64,000 nucleotides of DNA. Source: Arthrobacter sp. Leaf137 (GTDB lineage Bacteria; Actinomycetota; Actinomycetes; Actinomycetales; Micrococcaceae). The translations under genes were made by a program, and so were the position numbers. Numbering within the stretch: the first letter of the stretch is position 1; each line of letters begins with the position of its first letter. Positions 15,075 through 21,454 of this stretch are shown in pieces. The notes below the pieces were generated by a model. The model was not told the DNA's origin. It was given only the letters and a program-made list of their open reading frames with translations, and ran no database searches. Location: contig NZ_LMOI01000023.1 of assembly GCF_001423525.1 (NCBI RefSeq), forward strand, positions 1-64,000, written 5' to 3'.

Positions 15075-15395
15075 ATGTCCTACGAAGTACACACCACACC
15101 TGGGTGCCCCAACTCCGGACCCGCACTGGAGCTCTTCAGGCACGTACTGCACGCTGGAGGCGGCCTTGACCCTGAACTGGTCACTCTCCGTGAGATCGGC
15201 TCCGAATCCGAGGCCGCCGGGATGCTGTTCCGCGGCTCCCCATCATTCATGGCCGGAGGGAAGGACCCGTTTCCTTCCACGGCGGACGCCGGATTAAGCT
15301 GCCGGCTCTATCCCTCGGGCACCGGTCTTGCCGGGCTGCCGTCCGCTGTATCCTTGCGGGCCGCAGTGCGCGGCAGCACAGCCTCGAGCACGTGA
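15075..15395 (+). CDS. Thioredoxin-fold small protein
   Basis: The 106-aa protein begins MSYEVHTTPGCPNSGPALEL, a beta strand ending in G-C-P-x-S before a helix, as in the thioredoxin/glutaredoxin fold but with Ser in place of the second active-site Cys. The end (LSCRLYPSGTGLAGLPSAVS) is the conserved tail seen in small thioredoxin-like proteins of actinobacterial metal loci, with C-R-L-Y. It has no signal peptide, so it acts in the cytoplasm. It lies three bases after the CDF gene and overlaps the LspA gene by four, so it is part of the same operon. A role in metal or thiol handling is inferred from context only. Confidence 0.6.
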   Translation: MSYEVHTTPGCPNSGPALELFRHVLHAGGGLDPELVTLREIGSESEAAGMLFRGSPSFMAGGKDPFPSTADAGLSCRLYPSGTGLAGLPSAVSLRAAVRGSTASST

Positions 15396-15880
15396 GCGAA
15401 CCGGGCTCTGAGCACTCCACTGCCGCCAGATCGATTCTGGTCTTCGCAGCCGCCGCCCTGGCGGTGACCGATCTCCTAGTCAAGTCCGCCCTGGTCCAGG
15501 CCCTCAGTCACGACAGCCACGACACTGACTTCGGATTCTTTACCGTGCGGCTGGCCTACGACACCGGTGCCGGTTTCAGTCCCCCGTCCTGGCTTCCCCC
15601 CGGGGGCATGGTTCTGGCTGCTGTGGCGCTTGTTGCTGTGCTGGCCGCCGTCCTGGTCCGATCCGCCCCGCGGTTGAGGAAACTTCCGCTGTCCGGGGCG
15701 GCGCTCCTGCTCGGCGGTGCGCTCGGAAACCTCGTGGACCTGTTGGATGGGGCCGGGGTGGTGGATTACCTGCACACCGGGTGGTTGCCGAGTTCGAATC
15801 TTGCCGGCGTTTTCGTTGTGACCGGGGCAGGGCTGCTGGTTCTGGGAATCGTACGCGGCTCAGTCAGGAAGGGACGCTAA
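15392..15880 (+). CDS. Signal peptidase II (LspA) homologue lacking one catalytic Asp
   Basis: The 162-aa protein has the four-helix LspA layout and the family segment GGALGNLVDLLDGAGVVDYL. In active enzymes two Asp residues form the aspartyl protease pair: one in VVD-F/Y, present here, and one in N-x-A-D. Here the second motif reads SSNLAGVFVV, with Gly instead of Asp. The linker before the motif (LHTGWLPSSN) otherwise matches the LspA at 53721-54239, which keeps FNLADVFV. So the protein is probably not a normal protease. It overlaps the neighbours on both sides and sits in the CmtR-CDF operon. LspA genes are known in lead/cadmium operons (the pbr systems). A non-proteolytic role is speculation; single-base error would need GGC for GAC. 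Confidence 0.8.
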   Translation: MSEPGSEHSTAARSILVFAAAALAVTDLLVKSALVQALSHDSHDTDFGFFTVRLAYDTGAGFSPPSWLPPGGMVLAAVALVAVLAAVLVRSAPRLRKLPLSGAALLLGGALGNLVDLLDGAGVVDYLHTGWLPSSNLAGVFVVTGAGLLVLGIVRGSVRKGR

Positions 15881-15882
15881 GC

Positions 15883-16632
15883 GTGGACATCGGAGAGTTT
15901 TTTGCCTCAAGTGTGACTTCCGGTGCGCTGGTGCTGGCACTGCCGCTGGCCGCGGTCGCGGGTCTGGTCTCGTTCCTCTCGCCCTGCATCCTTCCGCTGG
16001 TCCCGGGATATCTGGGGTTTGTCTCCGGGCTGACCGATCCCGGCCAGCCCGGGAACCGGCGGCGTGTCCTGACGGGGGTGGCCTTGTTCATTCTCGGCTT
16101 CGGGGCGGTATTTACCCTCTACGGTGCGGCCTTCGGTGCCATCGGGTCGTGGCTGGTGCGGTGGCAGGATCCACTGATGCGGGTCCTGGGCGTCGTCGTC
16201 ATCCTGATGGGCCTGGTCCTGCTGGGCGGTTTCTCCTGGCTGCAGCAGACCAGGAAATTCCGTGCCCCGGGCAGGAAAGGATTGGCCGGCGCCCCGGTGC
16301 TGGGCGTGGTGTTTGGGCTCGGCTGGACCCCCTGCATGGGTCCGACACTCAGTGCCGTGCTCAGCCTGAGCGTCACGGCCGCCAGCGCCTGGCGCGGTGC
16401 GCTGCTGGCGTTCGTCTATTGTCTGGGCCTGGGGATCCCTTTTGCGCTGGTCGCTTTCGGCCTGAACTGGGTTTCCCGGGTCCTGGCGGTTGTCCGGGCC
16501 CACATCCGTGCGGTCAACATCGCCGGGGCGGCGATGTTGATCATCCTTGGCGTCCTGATGGTCTCCGGGCTGTGGGTGAAGTGGATTTACCAGCTGCAGA
16601 ACCTCGCAGGGACCTTCCTCATGCCCGTCTAG
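15883..16632 (+). CDS. CcdA-like thiol-redox membrane protein (copy A)
   Basis: The 249-aa product belongs to the CcdA/DsbD transmembrane family. Six helices are evident. The redox cysteines stand in LSPCILPLVPGYLGFVSG (about residue 35) and GLGWTPCMGPTL (about residue 150). The proteins pass electrons from cytoplasmic thioredoxin across the membrane to extracytoplasmic thioredoxin-like partners. The GTG at 15883 is chosen because AAGGGA lies just upstream and because it gives the same 249-residue length as the copies at 46310 and 56707. It follows lspA by two bases and ends the CmtR-CDF operon. Its likely partner is the TlpA-like lipoprotein at 19173. Confidence 0.92.
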   Translation: MDIGEFFASSVTSGALVLALPLAAVAGLVSFLSPCILPLVPGYLGFVSGLTDPGQPGNRRRVLTGVALFILGFGAVFTLYGAAFGAIGSWLVRWQDPLMRVLGVVVILMGLVLLGGFSWLQQTRKFRAPGRKGLAGAPVLGVVFGLGWTPCMGPTLSAVLSLSVTAASAWRGALLAFVYCLGLGIPFALVAFGLNWVSRVLAVVRAHIRAVNIAGAAMLIILGVLMVSGLWVKWIYQLQNLAGTFLMPV

Positions 16633-16684
16633 GCAACTGGCAGGGACCTCTCAGCCGACGTTGAGCACACCCGGCAGCTGCGTT

Positions 16685-17320
16685 TCAGCCCTGGATCCCG
16701 CCCGTGCAGACGGCTCCCGGTTCGGGCGTCTGCGGGCCCTGACGGTACTTCTTAATGAACGGAGCGAGGCGTTCATCGCCGCTGGTCTCCAAGGCCAGCT
16801 GCTTGCCCCATGCCGTGGCCACGATCGGAGCCTCCTGGTCGGGGACCGGACTGAGCAGGAGATACGGCTGCCCCTCGGCGGCAGCGGTCAGTTCCGCGAT
16901 CTGGTCCTTCGCGAGGTCAGGACGGTAGGAGAGCCACACGGCGCCGTGTTCGAGGGAATGCACTGCCTGTGCCTGCTGGACGGGGGCGGTGTAGATTCCG
17001 CAGTTGGTCCAGACCGGGGCGTGGTCCCCTCCGGTAGCAGGGGTCCGAGGGTAGCTGACCGGTTCCCTCGTGTGGTTCCTGGACTGGTCCGGGAAGTCCT
17101 GCTCACCCTCTATCGGCCGGGAAGCCGCCGCGGTGGCTTCCTCGCGCTGGCGTACCTCGCCGACTACGACAAACGCCACCGAACCAATGATCGCGGCGAC
17201 GACGACCGCCGCCGCACCGTAGAGCAGCCAGGCTTTACGGCGCGCCTTGGCCCGCTGTTGTGCCTGCAGGGCCTTCAGGATCGCCTGTCGTTCCTCGTGG
17301 GAGGGCCGGGACTGGGGCAT
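16685..17320 (-). CDS. DUF3105 domain-containing membrane-anchored protein (copy A)
   Basis: The 211-aa protein has a charged N-terminal stretch (ERQAILKALQAQQRAKARRK), one membrane helix at about residues 29-51, and an extracytoplasmic DUF3105 domain with the signatures TPATGGDHAPVWTNCGIYT, VHSLEHGAVWLSYRP and a C-terminal GAVCTGG. The conserved His and Cys residues suggest metal or redox function, but none is proven for the family. It is the last gene of a minus-strand run from the M23 peptidase and DUF305 genes, starting 49 bases after the DUF305 stop. A second copy lies at 48261-48947. Its end is convergent with ccdA copy A, 52 bp away. Confidence 0.9.
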   Translation of the reverse strand: MPQSRPSHEERQAILKALQAQQRAKARRKAWLLYGAAAVVVAAIIGSVAFVVVGEVRQREEATAAASRPIEGEQDFPDQSRNHTREPVSYPRTPATGGDHAPVWTNCGIYTAPVQQAQAVHSLEHGAVWLSYRPDLAKDQIAELTAAAEGQPYLLLSPVPDQEAPIVATAWGKQLALETSGDERLAPFIKKYRQGPQTPEPGAVCTGGIQG

Positions 17321-17369
17321 CAGTGGGCTCGCTTTCGTCGCTGGTGCGGCCGGAATGGGCTGCGGGTGG

Positions 17370-18044
17370 TCAAAGTCGGGCGCGCAGGTCCTGCAAAGCC
17401 AGTATTTCAGCGTTTTGCGCTTCGACCAGGCCGGCAGCGAAGTCGCGGACGCGGGCGGTCTCGGCGAGGTTCACGGCCGCGGTGGCCATCGCCACCCCTC
17501 CCTGGTGGTGGCGGATCATCAGATCAGTGAAAAGCCGGTCCGCCTCTGTCCCGGAAGCGGTCCGGAGGGACTGCATCTGTTCCGGGGTTGCCATGCCCTC
17601 CATCTGTGTCTGCGGTGCCGCGGCAGCAGAGGCCTCGTGAGATGGTCCGTGTTCCCCGGCCTGCATCCAGGCCATGGGCGCCGCGGTGCCTGCCTGGGAC
17701 AGGCCCCATCCCTGCAGCCAGGCGAACATCTGACCCTTCTGGTGCTGCTGAGTGGTCGCGATGTCATAGGCGACAGCGCGGATTTCTTCGTTGGTGGACG
17801 TATCCCTGATGATCAGGGCCATCTCCACGGCCTGGGCGTGGTGGACCTGCATGTCGCGGGCAAATCCGGCATCAGGTCCGTCATCGGAGATCTGCTGCGG
17901 CGCGCCGGAAAGCCGGCCGACGGCGAAGAAGGCCAGCGCGGTGAGGATGACCACGGTGACGAAGACGGCCCACAGCAGGCCGCGGCGCGGGACCGGCCGT
18001 GGCGGGTGGCCTGCCGCACCCGCGCTGGGGTTCACTGCGGTCAC
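17370..18044 (-). CDS. DUF305 protein, membrane-anchored (copy A)
   Basis: The 224-aa protein has one N-terminal membrane helix (about residues 23-43) and a DUF305 four-helix bundle with ferritin-like texture. The family marks are FARDMQVHHAQAVEMALIIRD and its internal repeat FTDLMIRHHQGGVAMATAAV, each with an M-x-x-H-H motif that probably binds copper. A Met/His-rich insertion lies between the repeats. The GTG start at 18044 overlaps the TGA of the M23 peptidase gene (GTGA), so translation is coupled. DUF305 proteins are repeatedly linked to copper resistance, though their biochemical role is not settled. A second copy is at 42053. Confidence 0.9.
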   Translation of the reverse strand: MTAVNPSAGAAGHPPRPVPRRGLLWAVFVTVVILTALAFFAVGRLSGAPQQISDDGPDAGFARDMQVHHAQAVEMALIIRDTSTNEEIRAVAYDIATTQQHQKGQMFAWLQGWGLSQAGTAAPMAWMQAGEHGPSHEASAAAAPQTQMEGMATPEQMQSLRTASGTEADRLFTDLMIRHHQGGVAMATAAVNLAETARVRDFAAGLVEAQNAEILALQDLRARL

Positions 18045-18838
18045 AGCCAGCCTTGCGGATCAACGGTTTGGCCGTTGAAGAGCACCTCGAAATGCAGGTG
18101 GCAGCCGGTGGAGTTTCCCGTCGTTCCGGCAGCGGCCAGGCGCTGCCCGGCGGCGACGGGGGCGCCGACGCTCGTCTCGATCGAGGCCAGGTGGTTGTAG
18201 GTGCTCTTCAGGCCGTTGCCGTGGTCGACCACAATGCGGTTTCCCCCGCCATACGCGGACCATCCCGCCTCGACCACCGTTCCGGCCCCGGCCGCGAACA
18301 CGGCTGTCTGGCAGGACGCCACCAGGTCCAGGCCGGTGTGAAGCTCCCCGGAGCCCCCGGTAATCGGACTGGTGCGGAAGCCGAACGGCGATGCTACGGA
18401 CATGCCGGCCAACGGTGCGGCGAGTCCCGAAGCCGCCGGACTGGCGGGAACAGCTGCCGCGGGGGCCAGCTGCGCTGAAGCCCCGGCGGACCCGGCCGCG
18501 GGCGCTTCGGGTACGGCCGGGCCGGGCACAGTGGACACCGGGGACCGGTCAAACGAGATAGCGGCTCCCGGGGAAGCCTGCGCAGCAACCTCGGCTGCTG
18601 CCACCTGTTCGGCGCCTGCCGCCGCGGGCCGGTCCGTGCCGGCATTGGCCGCGGTGATCGTGGCCCCGACCAGCATGGCGGCGGTGATGGTGGCCGCTGC
18701 CGGAAGGTTGCGTCGAAGGACGGCGAAGTCCCGGCTGGTGGGCCGGCGCCGGCTGTGCCGCGGAGCGGCAGAAGCAGCGCGCAGGGCGCGGGCGGGCACC
18801 GGGCTACGGTGCCGGCCGCGGGCAGGGGAAGACGGCAT
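18041..18838 (-). CDS. M23-family cell-wall peptidase under c-di-AMP riboswitch
   Basis: The 265-aa protein has a long basic N-terminus and a signal helix (about residues 45-66, AAATITAAMLVGATITAANA), an alanine/proline-rich linker, and a C-terminal M23 lysostaphin-like domain. The zinc ligands appear in GELHTGLDLV and in GCHLHFEVLFNGQTVDPQGW (H-x-H). Such enzymes cut peptide cross-links of peptidoglycan outside the cell. The ATG at 18838 follows a riboswitch of the ydaO class. Its stop overlaps the DUF305 start, so metal-associated genes appear to be read from the same riboswitch-controlled transcript. Confidence 0.9.
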   Translation of the reverse strand: MPSSPARGRHRSPVPARALRAASAAPRHSRRRPTSRDFAVLRRNLPAAATITAAMLVGATITAANAGTDRPAAAGAEQVAAAEVAAQASPGAAISFDRSPVSTVPGPAVPEAPAAGSAGASAQLAPAAAVPASPAASGLAAPLAGMSVASPFGFRTSPITGGSGELHTGLDLVASCQTAVFAAGAGTVVEAGWSAYGGGNRIVVDHGNGLKSTYNHLASIETSVGAPVAAGQRLAAAGTTGNSTGCHLHFEVLFNGQTVDPQGWL

Positions 18839-18851
18839 GGGGTCCTTTCAG

Positions 18852-18990
18852 CGCCTGCGAAGTTAGCTGTCGGGTTCGGGCCAAGGATCAAGCCCGGTCG
18901 GGGACTCGGACCGCTCGATGCAGTCTTCACCTCCGGCTTCACCCCAAGGCAGCGCAGCTGCCAGAAGATGGGTTCTCCGCCCCCGCCTGG
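18852..18990 (-). promoter_or_regulatory. c-di-AMP (ydaO/yuaA) riboswitch
   Basis: Read on the minus strand, the leader contains the conserved blocks of the ydaO class in order: GGGGGCGGAGAACCCA, then CCTTGGGGTGAAGCCG, then CCGAACCCGACAGCTAACTT and CGCAGGC, ending 14 bp before the peptidase start. The same blocks occur at 38365-38492. In actinobacteria this class binds c-di-AMP and usually turns off cell-wall hydrolase genes when the signal is high. Boundaries are estimated from the conserved blocks. Confidence 0.85.
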
Positions 18991-19172
18991 GAGGTTCGGC
19001 GTTTCGAGGCCCCGGCGGGGTTGGGCGTGCGGCCTCGAAAGGCACTAATACACAAATGCCTGTATCAACGGTACAGGCAGGTGCCGGGATCGTTATAACC
19101 CTGTGATTTGGCTGATAGTTGCCTGCCAGTCCCCGCGGCTTCCTTTTTTTACTCGGGATAGAATCGACAGCT

Positions 19173-19793
19173 GTGGATCTGTTCAAACGTGCAGGAGAAG
19201 GAAAGTTCCCGCGCCGCCGGGTCGTTCTGGGGTTCGGTGCCGCGGCGCTGGCCCTGTCCGGTTGCGGGGCACGGGAGGATTCGCTGGCCGCGCAGGCGCG
19301 CGCCGGGGATGACAAGAACTACATCGCCGGGGATGGTTCGGTCAACGAGTACCGGCCCGAGGCGCGCGGTCCCAAGGTTTCCCTGGCCGGGACGCTGTTC
19401 AGTGGTGAACAGCGTTCCTCGGACGACTGGGCGGGCAACGTGGTGGTCCTGAATTTCTGGTACGCGGGCTGTGCTCCCTGCCGCAAAGAAGCACCGGACC
19501 TGGTCGAACTGGACAATGAATTCCGGGCCCAGGGCGTGCTGTTCTATGGCGTGAACGTCCGGGATGATGCACCGACTGCGGCCGCGTTTGAACGCACGTT
19601 CGGGGTGGGGTATCCAAGTTTTGATGACAGCGACGGCGGGATCCTGCTGGCCATGACCACCTATGTGCCGCCACGGGCTGTTCCCACCACCCTTGTCCTG
19701 GACCGGGAGGGCCGGGTCAGCGCCAGGATTCTGGGGATCTCCGAGAAGGGGACCCTGAAGGCGCTCATCGTTTCAGCCCTGGCCGGGCAATAG
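19173..19793 (+). CDS. TlpA-like thioredoxin lipoprotein (copy A)
   Basis: The 206-aa protein starts at GTG 19173. An arginine-rich n-region (FPRRRVVLGFG) and hydrophobic segment end in the lipobox LALSGC with the lipid Cys at residue 31, so it is anchored outside the membrane; the RRR could also suit Tat export. After the family stretch DSLAAQARAGDDKNYIAGDG comes a TlpA/ResA thioredoxin domain with the active site WYAGCAPCRKEAP and the cis-Pro region VPPRAVPTTLVLD. It would take electrons from CcdA and reduce extracytoplasmic disulfides or assist cytochrome c and oxidase assembly. Copies occur at 47218 and 57470. It is convergent with ctaG. Confidence 0.9.
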   Translation: MDLFKRAGEGKFPRRRVVLGFGAAALALSGCGAREDSLAAQARAGDDKNYIAGDGSVNEYRPEARGPKVSLAGTLFSGEQRSSDDWAGNVVVLNFWYAGCAPCRKEAPDLVELDNEFRAQGVLFYGVNVRDDAPTAAAFERTFGVGYPSFDDSDGGILLAMTTYVPPRAVPTTLVLDREGRVSARILGISEKGTLKALIVSALAGQ

Positions 19794-19831
19794 GGCACAC
19801 AACCGAAGGTGGAGAGGCGGCAGGGCCGGAT

Positions 19832-20806
19832 TCAGCGCCGCCGTTCGGGCCTGGCCGCCAGCTGCTGCAGGTACCGGTTGTAGGCATCCATGTCCGCGTC
19901 GTTGCCGGCGCTGGCCACCGCACGTTCTGACCGTACCCACCCCCGTGCTTCGTCCCGCTGCCACCGGACCAGGATGAACATCAGCAGCAGCACCCCCGGC
20001 AGCTCCCCGTAGGACCATGCCAGCCCGCCGGCAACTCCCTGGTCCTGCATTGGGTTGATGTTCCAGCTTTCGGGCGGGGCGGCGAAGAATTCGACCATCG
20101 GATCGGTTGCCATCATGATGACCACTCCGAAGAAGGCGTGCAGTGGCATTTCGGCGAAGATATCGATCATCCGCCCGAAGTGGGTCTGCCGGGTGGGCAA
20201 TGGGTCGGCCGAGATCAGTGGCACGGTGAAGAGGATCCCGGCGACCAGGAACAGCAGTTCCAGTCCGACGTGCCCGTACCAGCTGGGCAGCAGCAGGTCG
20301 GCCAGCCCGGAGAAGTACACGCCGTAAAAGCTCAGCAGGAACAGCGGAACCATGAATGCCGGATGGATGGCCAGCCGGCCCCATCCGGAGCGCAGGCCCC
20401 AGATGGCCGCCCGAAGCACTGGCCGGCCCAGCCGGTTGTGCGGTGTTGCCCGCAGCAGCAGGGTGCCCGCTGAACCGACCACCAGCAGGGGCGGAACGGC
20501 CATCATCAGTGTCAGTTGCTGGAACATGAAAATGGAGAACATCCGCAGCCCGTAGCCTTCGATCCCGGCGCCCATGACCACAACGATGGCGGCGCAGCCG
20601 GTCAGGAACGAGGCCGTGCGTATCGGTGACCATCCCCTGCCCCGGCGCCAGAGGCTGATGGCCCCGGCCAGGTAAAGGGCGGCTGCAGTCAGGGCCAGCG
20701 CCGGGATGAGCGGGACCGGCTGCAGGTTCGGGGCCAAGTATTCCCCCAGCGACGGGGGCAAGGACGGCAGCCAGACAGGTCCGCCGATAGTGGGATCATC
20801 GGCCAC
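19832..20806 (-). CDS. CtaG-type cytochrome oxidase assembly membrane protein
   Basis: The 324-aa product belongs to the caa3_CtaG family. It begins at GTG 20806, and about seven membrane helices are visible. Family marks are GYGLRMFSIFMFQQLTLMM (with His replaced by Gln in the usual H-M-x-x-H helix), WYGHVGLELLFLVAGILF and PLHAFFGVVIMM. Proteins of this family are needed for caa3 oxidase assembly, probably in copper delivery. The tail DADMDAYNRYLQQLAAR closely resembles the end of the CopD-CtaG fusion at 21455 (DADLEAYNAMLSQLGER), so the two are related. It lies 40 bp from the regulator at 20846 on the same strand. Confidence 0.9.
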   Translation of the reverse strand: MADDPTIGGPVWLPSLPPSLGEYLAPNLQPVPLIPALALTAAALYLAGAISLWRRGRGWSPIRTASFLTGCAAIVVVMGAGIEGYGLRMFSIFMFQQLTLMMAVPPLLVVGSAGTLLLRATPHNRLGRPVLRAAIWGLRSGWGRLAIHPAFMVPLFLLSFYGVYFSGLADLLLPSWYGHVGLELLFLVAGILFTVPLISADPLPTRQTHFGRMIDIFAEMPLHAFFGVVIMMATDPMVEFFAAPPESWNINPMQDQGVAGGLAWSYGELPGVLLLMFILVRWQRDEARGWVRSERAVASAGNDADMDAYNRYLQQLAARPERRR

Positions 20807-20845
20807 GCCCGACCCCCGCTTTCCTCTGCCTCAGGGTCATTCGGG

Positions 20846-21262
20846 TCAGCCGTTGGCGGCTACCTGCAGACGGTCCTGCCCGGTGTGTCCGACATGGGTC
20901 AGGCCAAGATCCAGGAGTAAACGGACGTGCGAATCGGCCAGCGAGTAATAGGCCATCCGGCCCGAACGCCGGACCGTGACCACCTTTGGCCCGCGCAGCA
21001 GGCGCAGGGCGTGCGAAACGCCGGATTCGCTCAGGCCCGTTGTCGCAGCCAGGTCGCAGACGCACATCTCCCCTTCGAGCAGCGCGATGAGGATCCTCAC
21101 CCGGCCGGGATCGGCCAGCAGCCCAAAAATCACGGCAAGGTCGGCGACGTCGGACTCCTGCGGCATTCTGGCGCGGACGGCGCGGACCCGGTCGGCGTCC
21201 ACCACCCGGACAGCACAATCGCTGCCGCGGGCTGCCGCTCGCGGCGTAGAGGTGATTGTCAT
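20846..21262 (-). CDS. ArsR/SmtB-family metal sensor with alpha-5 site
   Basis: The 138-aa winged-helix repressor has the ARSR core (VIFGLLADPGRVRILIALLE), the EGEMCVCDLAATTGLSESG stretch leading into the recognition helix, and a C-terminal helix DSHVRLLLDLGLTHVGH. This D-x-H ... H-x-x-H pattern is the interdomain alpha-5 zinc/cobalt site of SmtB, CzrA and NmtR-type sensors. The CVC pair could form a second, thiolate site. It is divergent from the CopD-CtaG fusion and upstream of ctaG, so it probably controls both. The ATG at 21262 is preferred over one two codons earlier because AAGGTAA lies at fitting distance. The cognate metal is not determined. Confidence 0.88.
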   Translation of the reverse strand: MTITSTPRAAARGSDCAVRVVDADRVRAVRARMPQESDVADLAVIFGLLADPGRVRILIALLEGEMCVCDLAATTGLSESGVSHALRLLRGPKVVTVRRSGRMAYYSLADSHVRLLLDLGLTHVGHTGQDRLQVAANG

Positions 21263-21368
21263 TCATCAAGATTACCTTCGCCTGCTAATGCTTCGCATTT
21301 GCTTCAGTCCCTGCCGGGGTCGGCCACAAGGATCGGAAACCGCCCAAATTATCGTCTGAACAACCTTA

Positions 21369-21379
21369 CAGATAATCTG
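21369..21379. promoter_or_regulatory. Candidate operator in the divergent region
   Basis: CAGAT and ATCTG form an inverted repeat around one A, flanked by CCTTA and TTAGG, in the AT-rich stretch between the SmtB-like gene and the CopD-CtaG gene. Shape and place fit an ArsR-family site; it was found by eye only. Confidence 0.4.
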
Positions 21380-21454
21380 GTTAGGGTGCCGGTCCTGATG
21401 GCACGCGCCCCCGGTCTCCGGCCGGCGGCAGGCCTACCATGCAAAGGATTTCTT

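Noticed and set aside
20927..21454. Long N-terminal extension of the first CopD-CtaG protein
   Set aside because: The upstream part overlaps the divergent regulator and has wrong-frame texture; GTG 21455 has AAAGGA at six bases.
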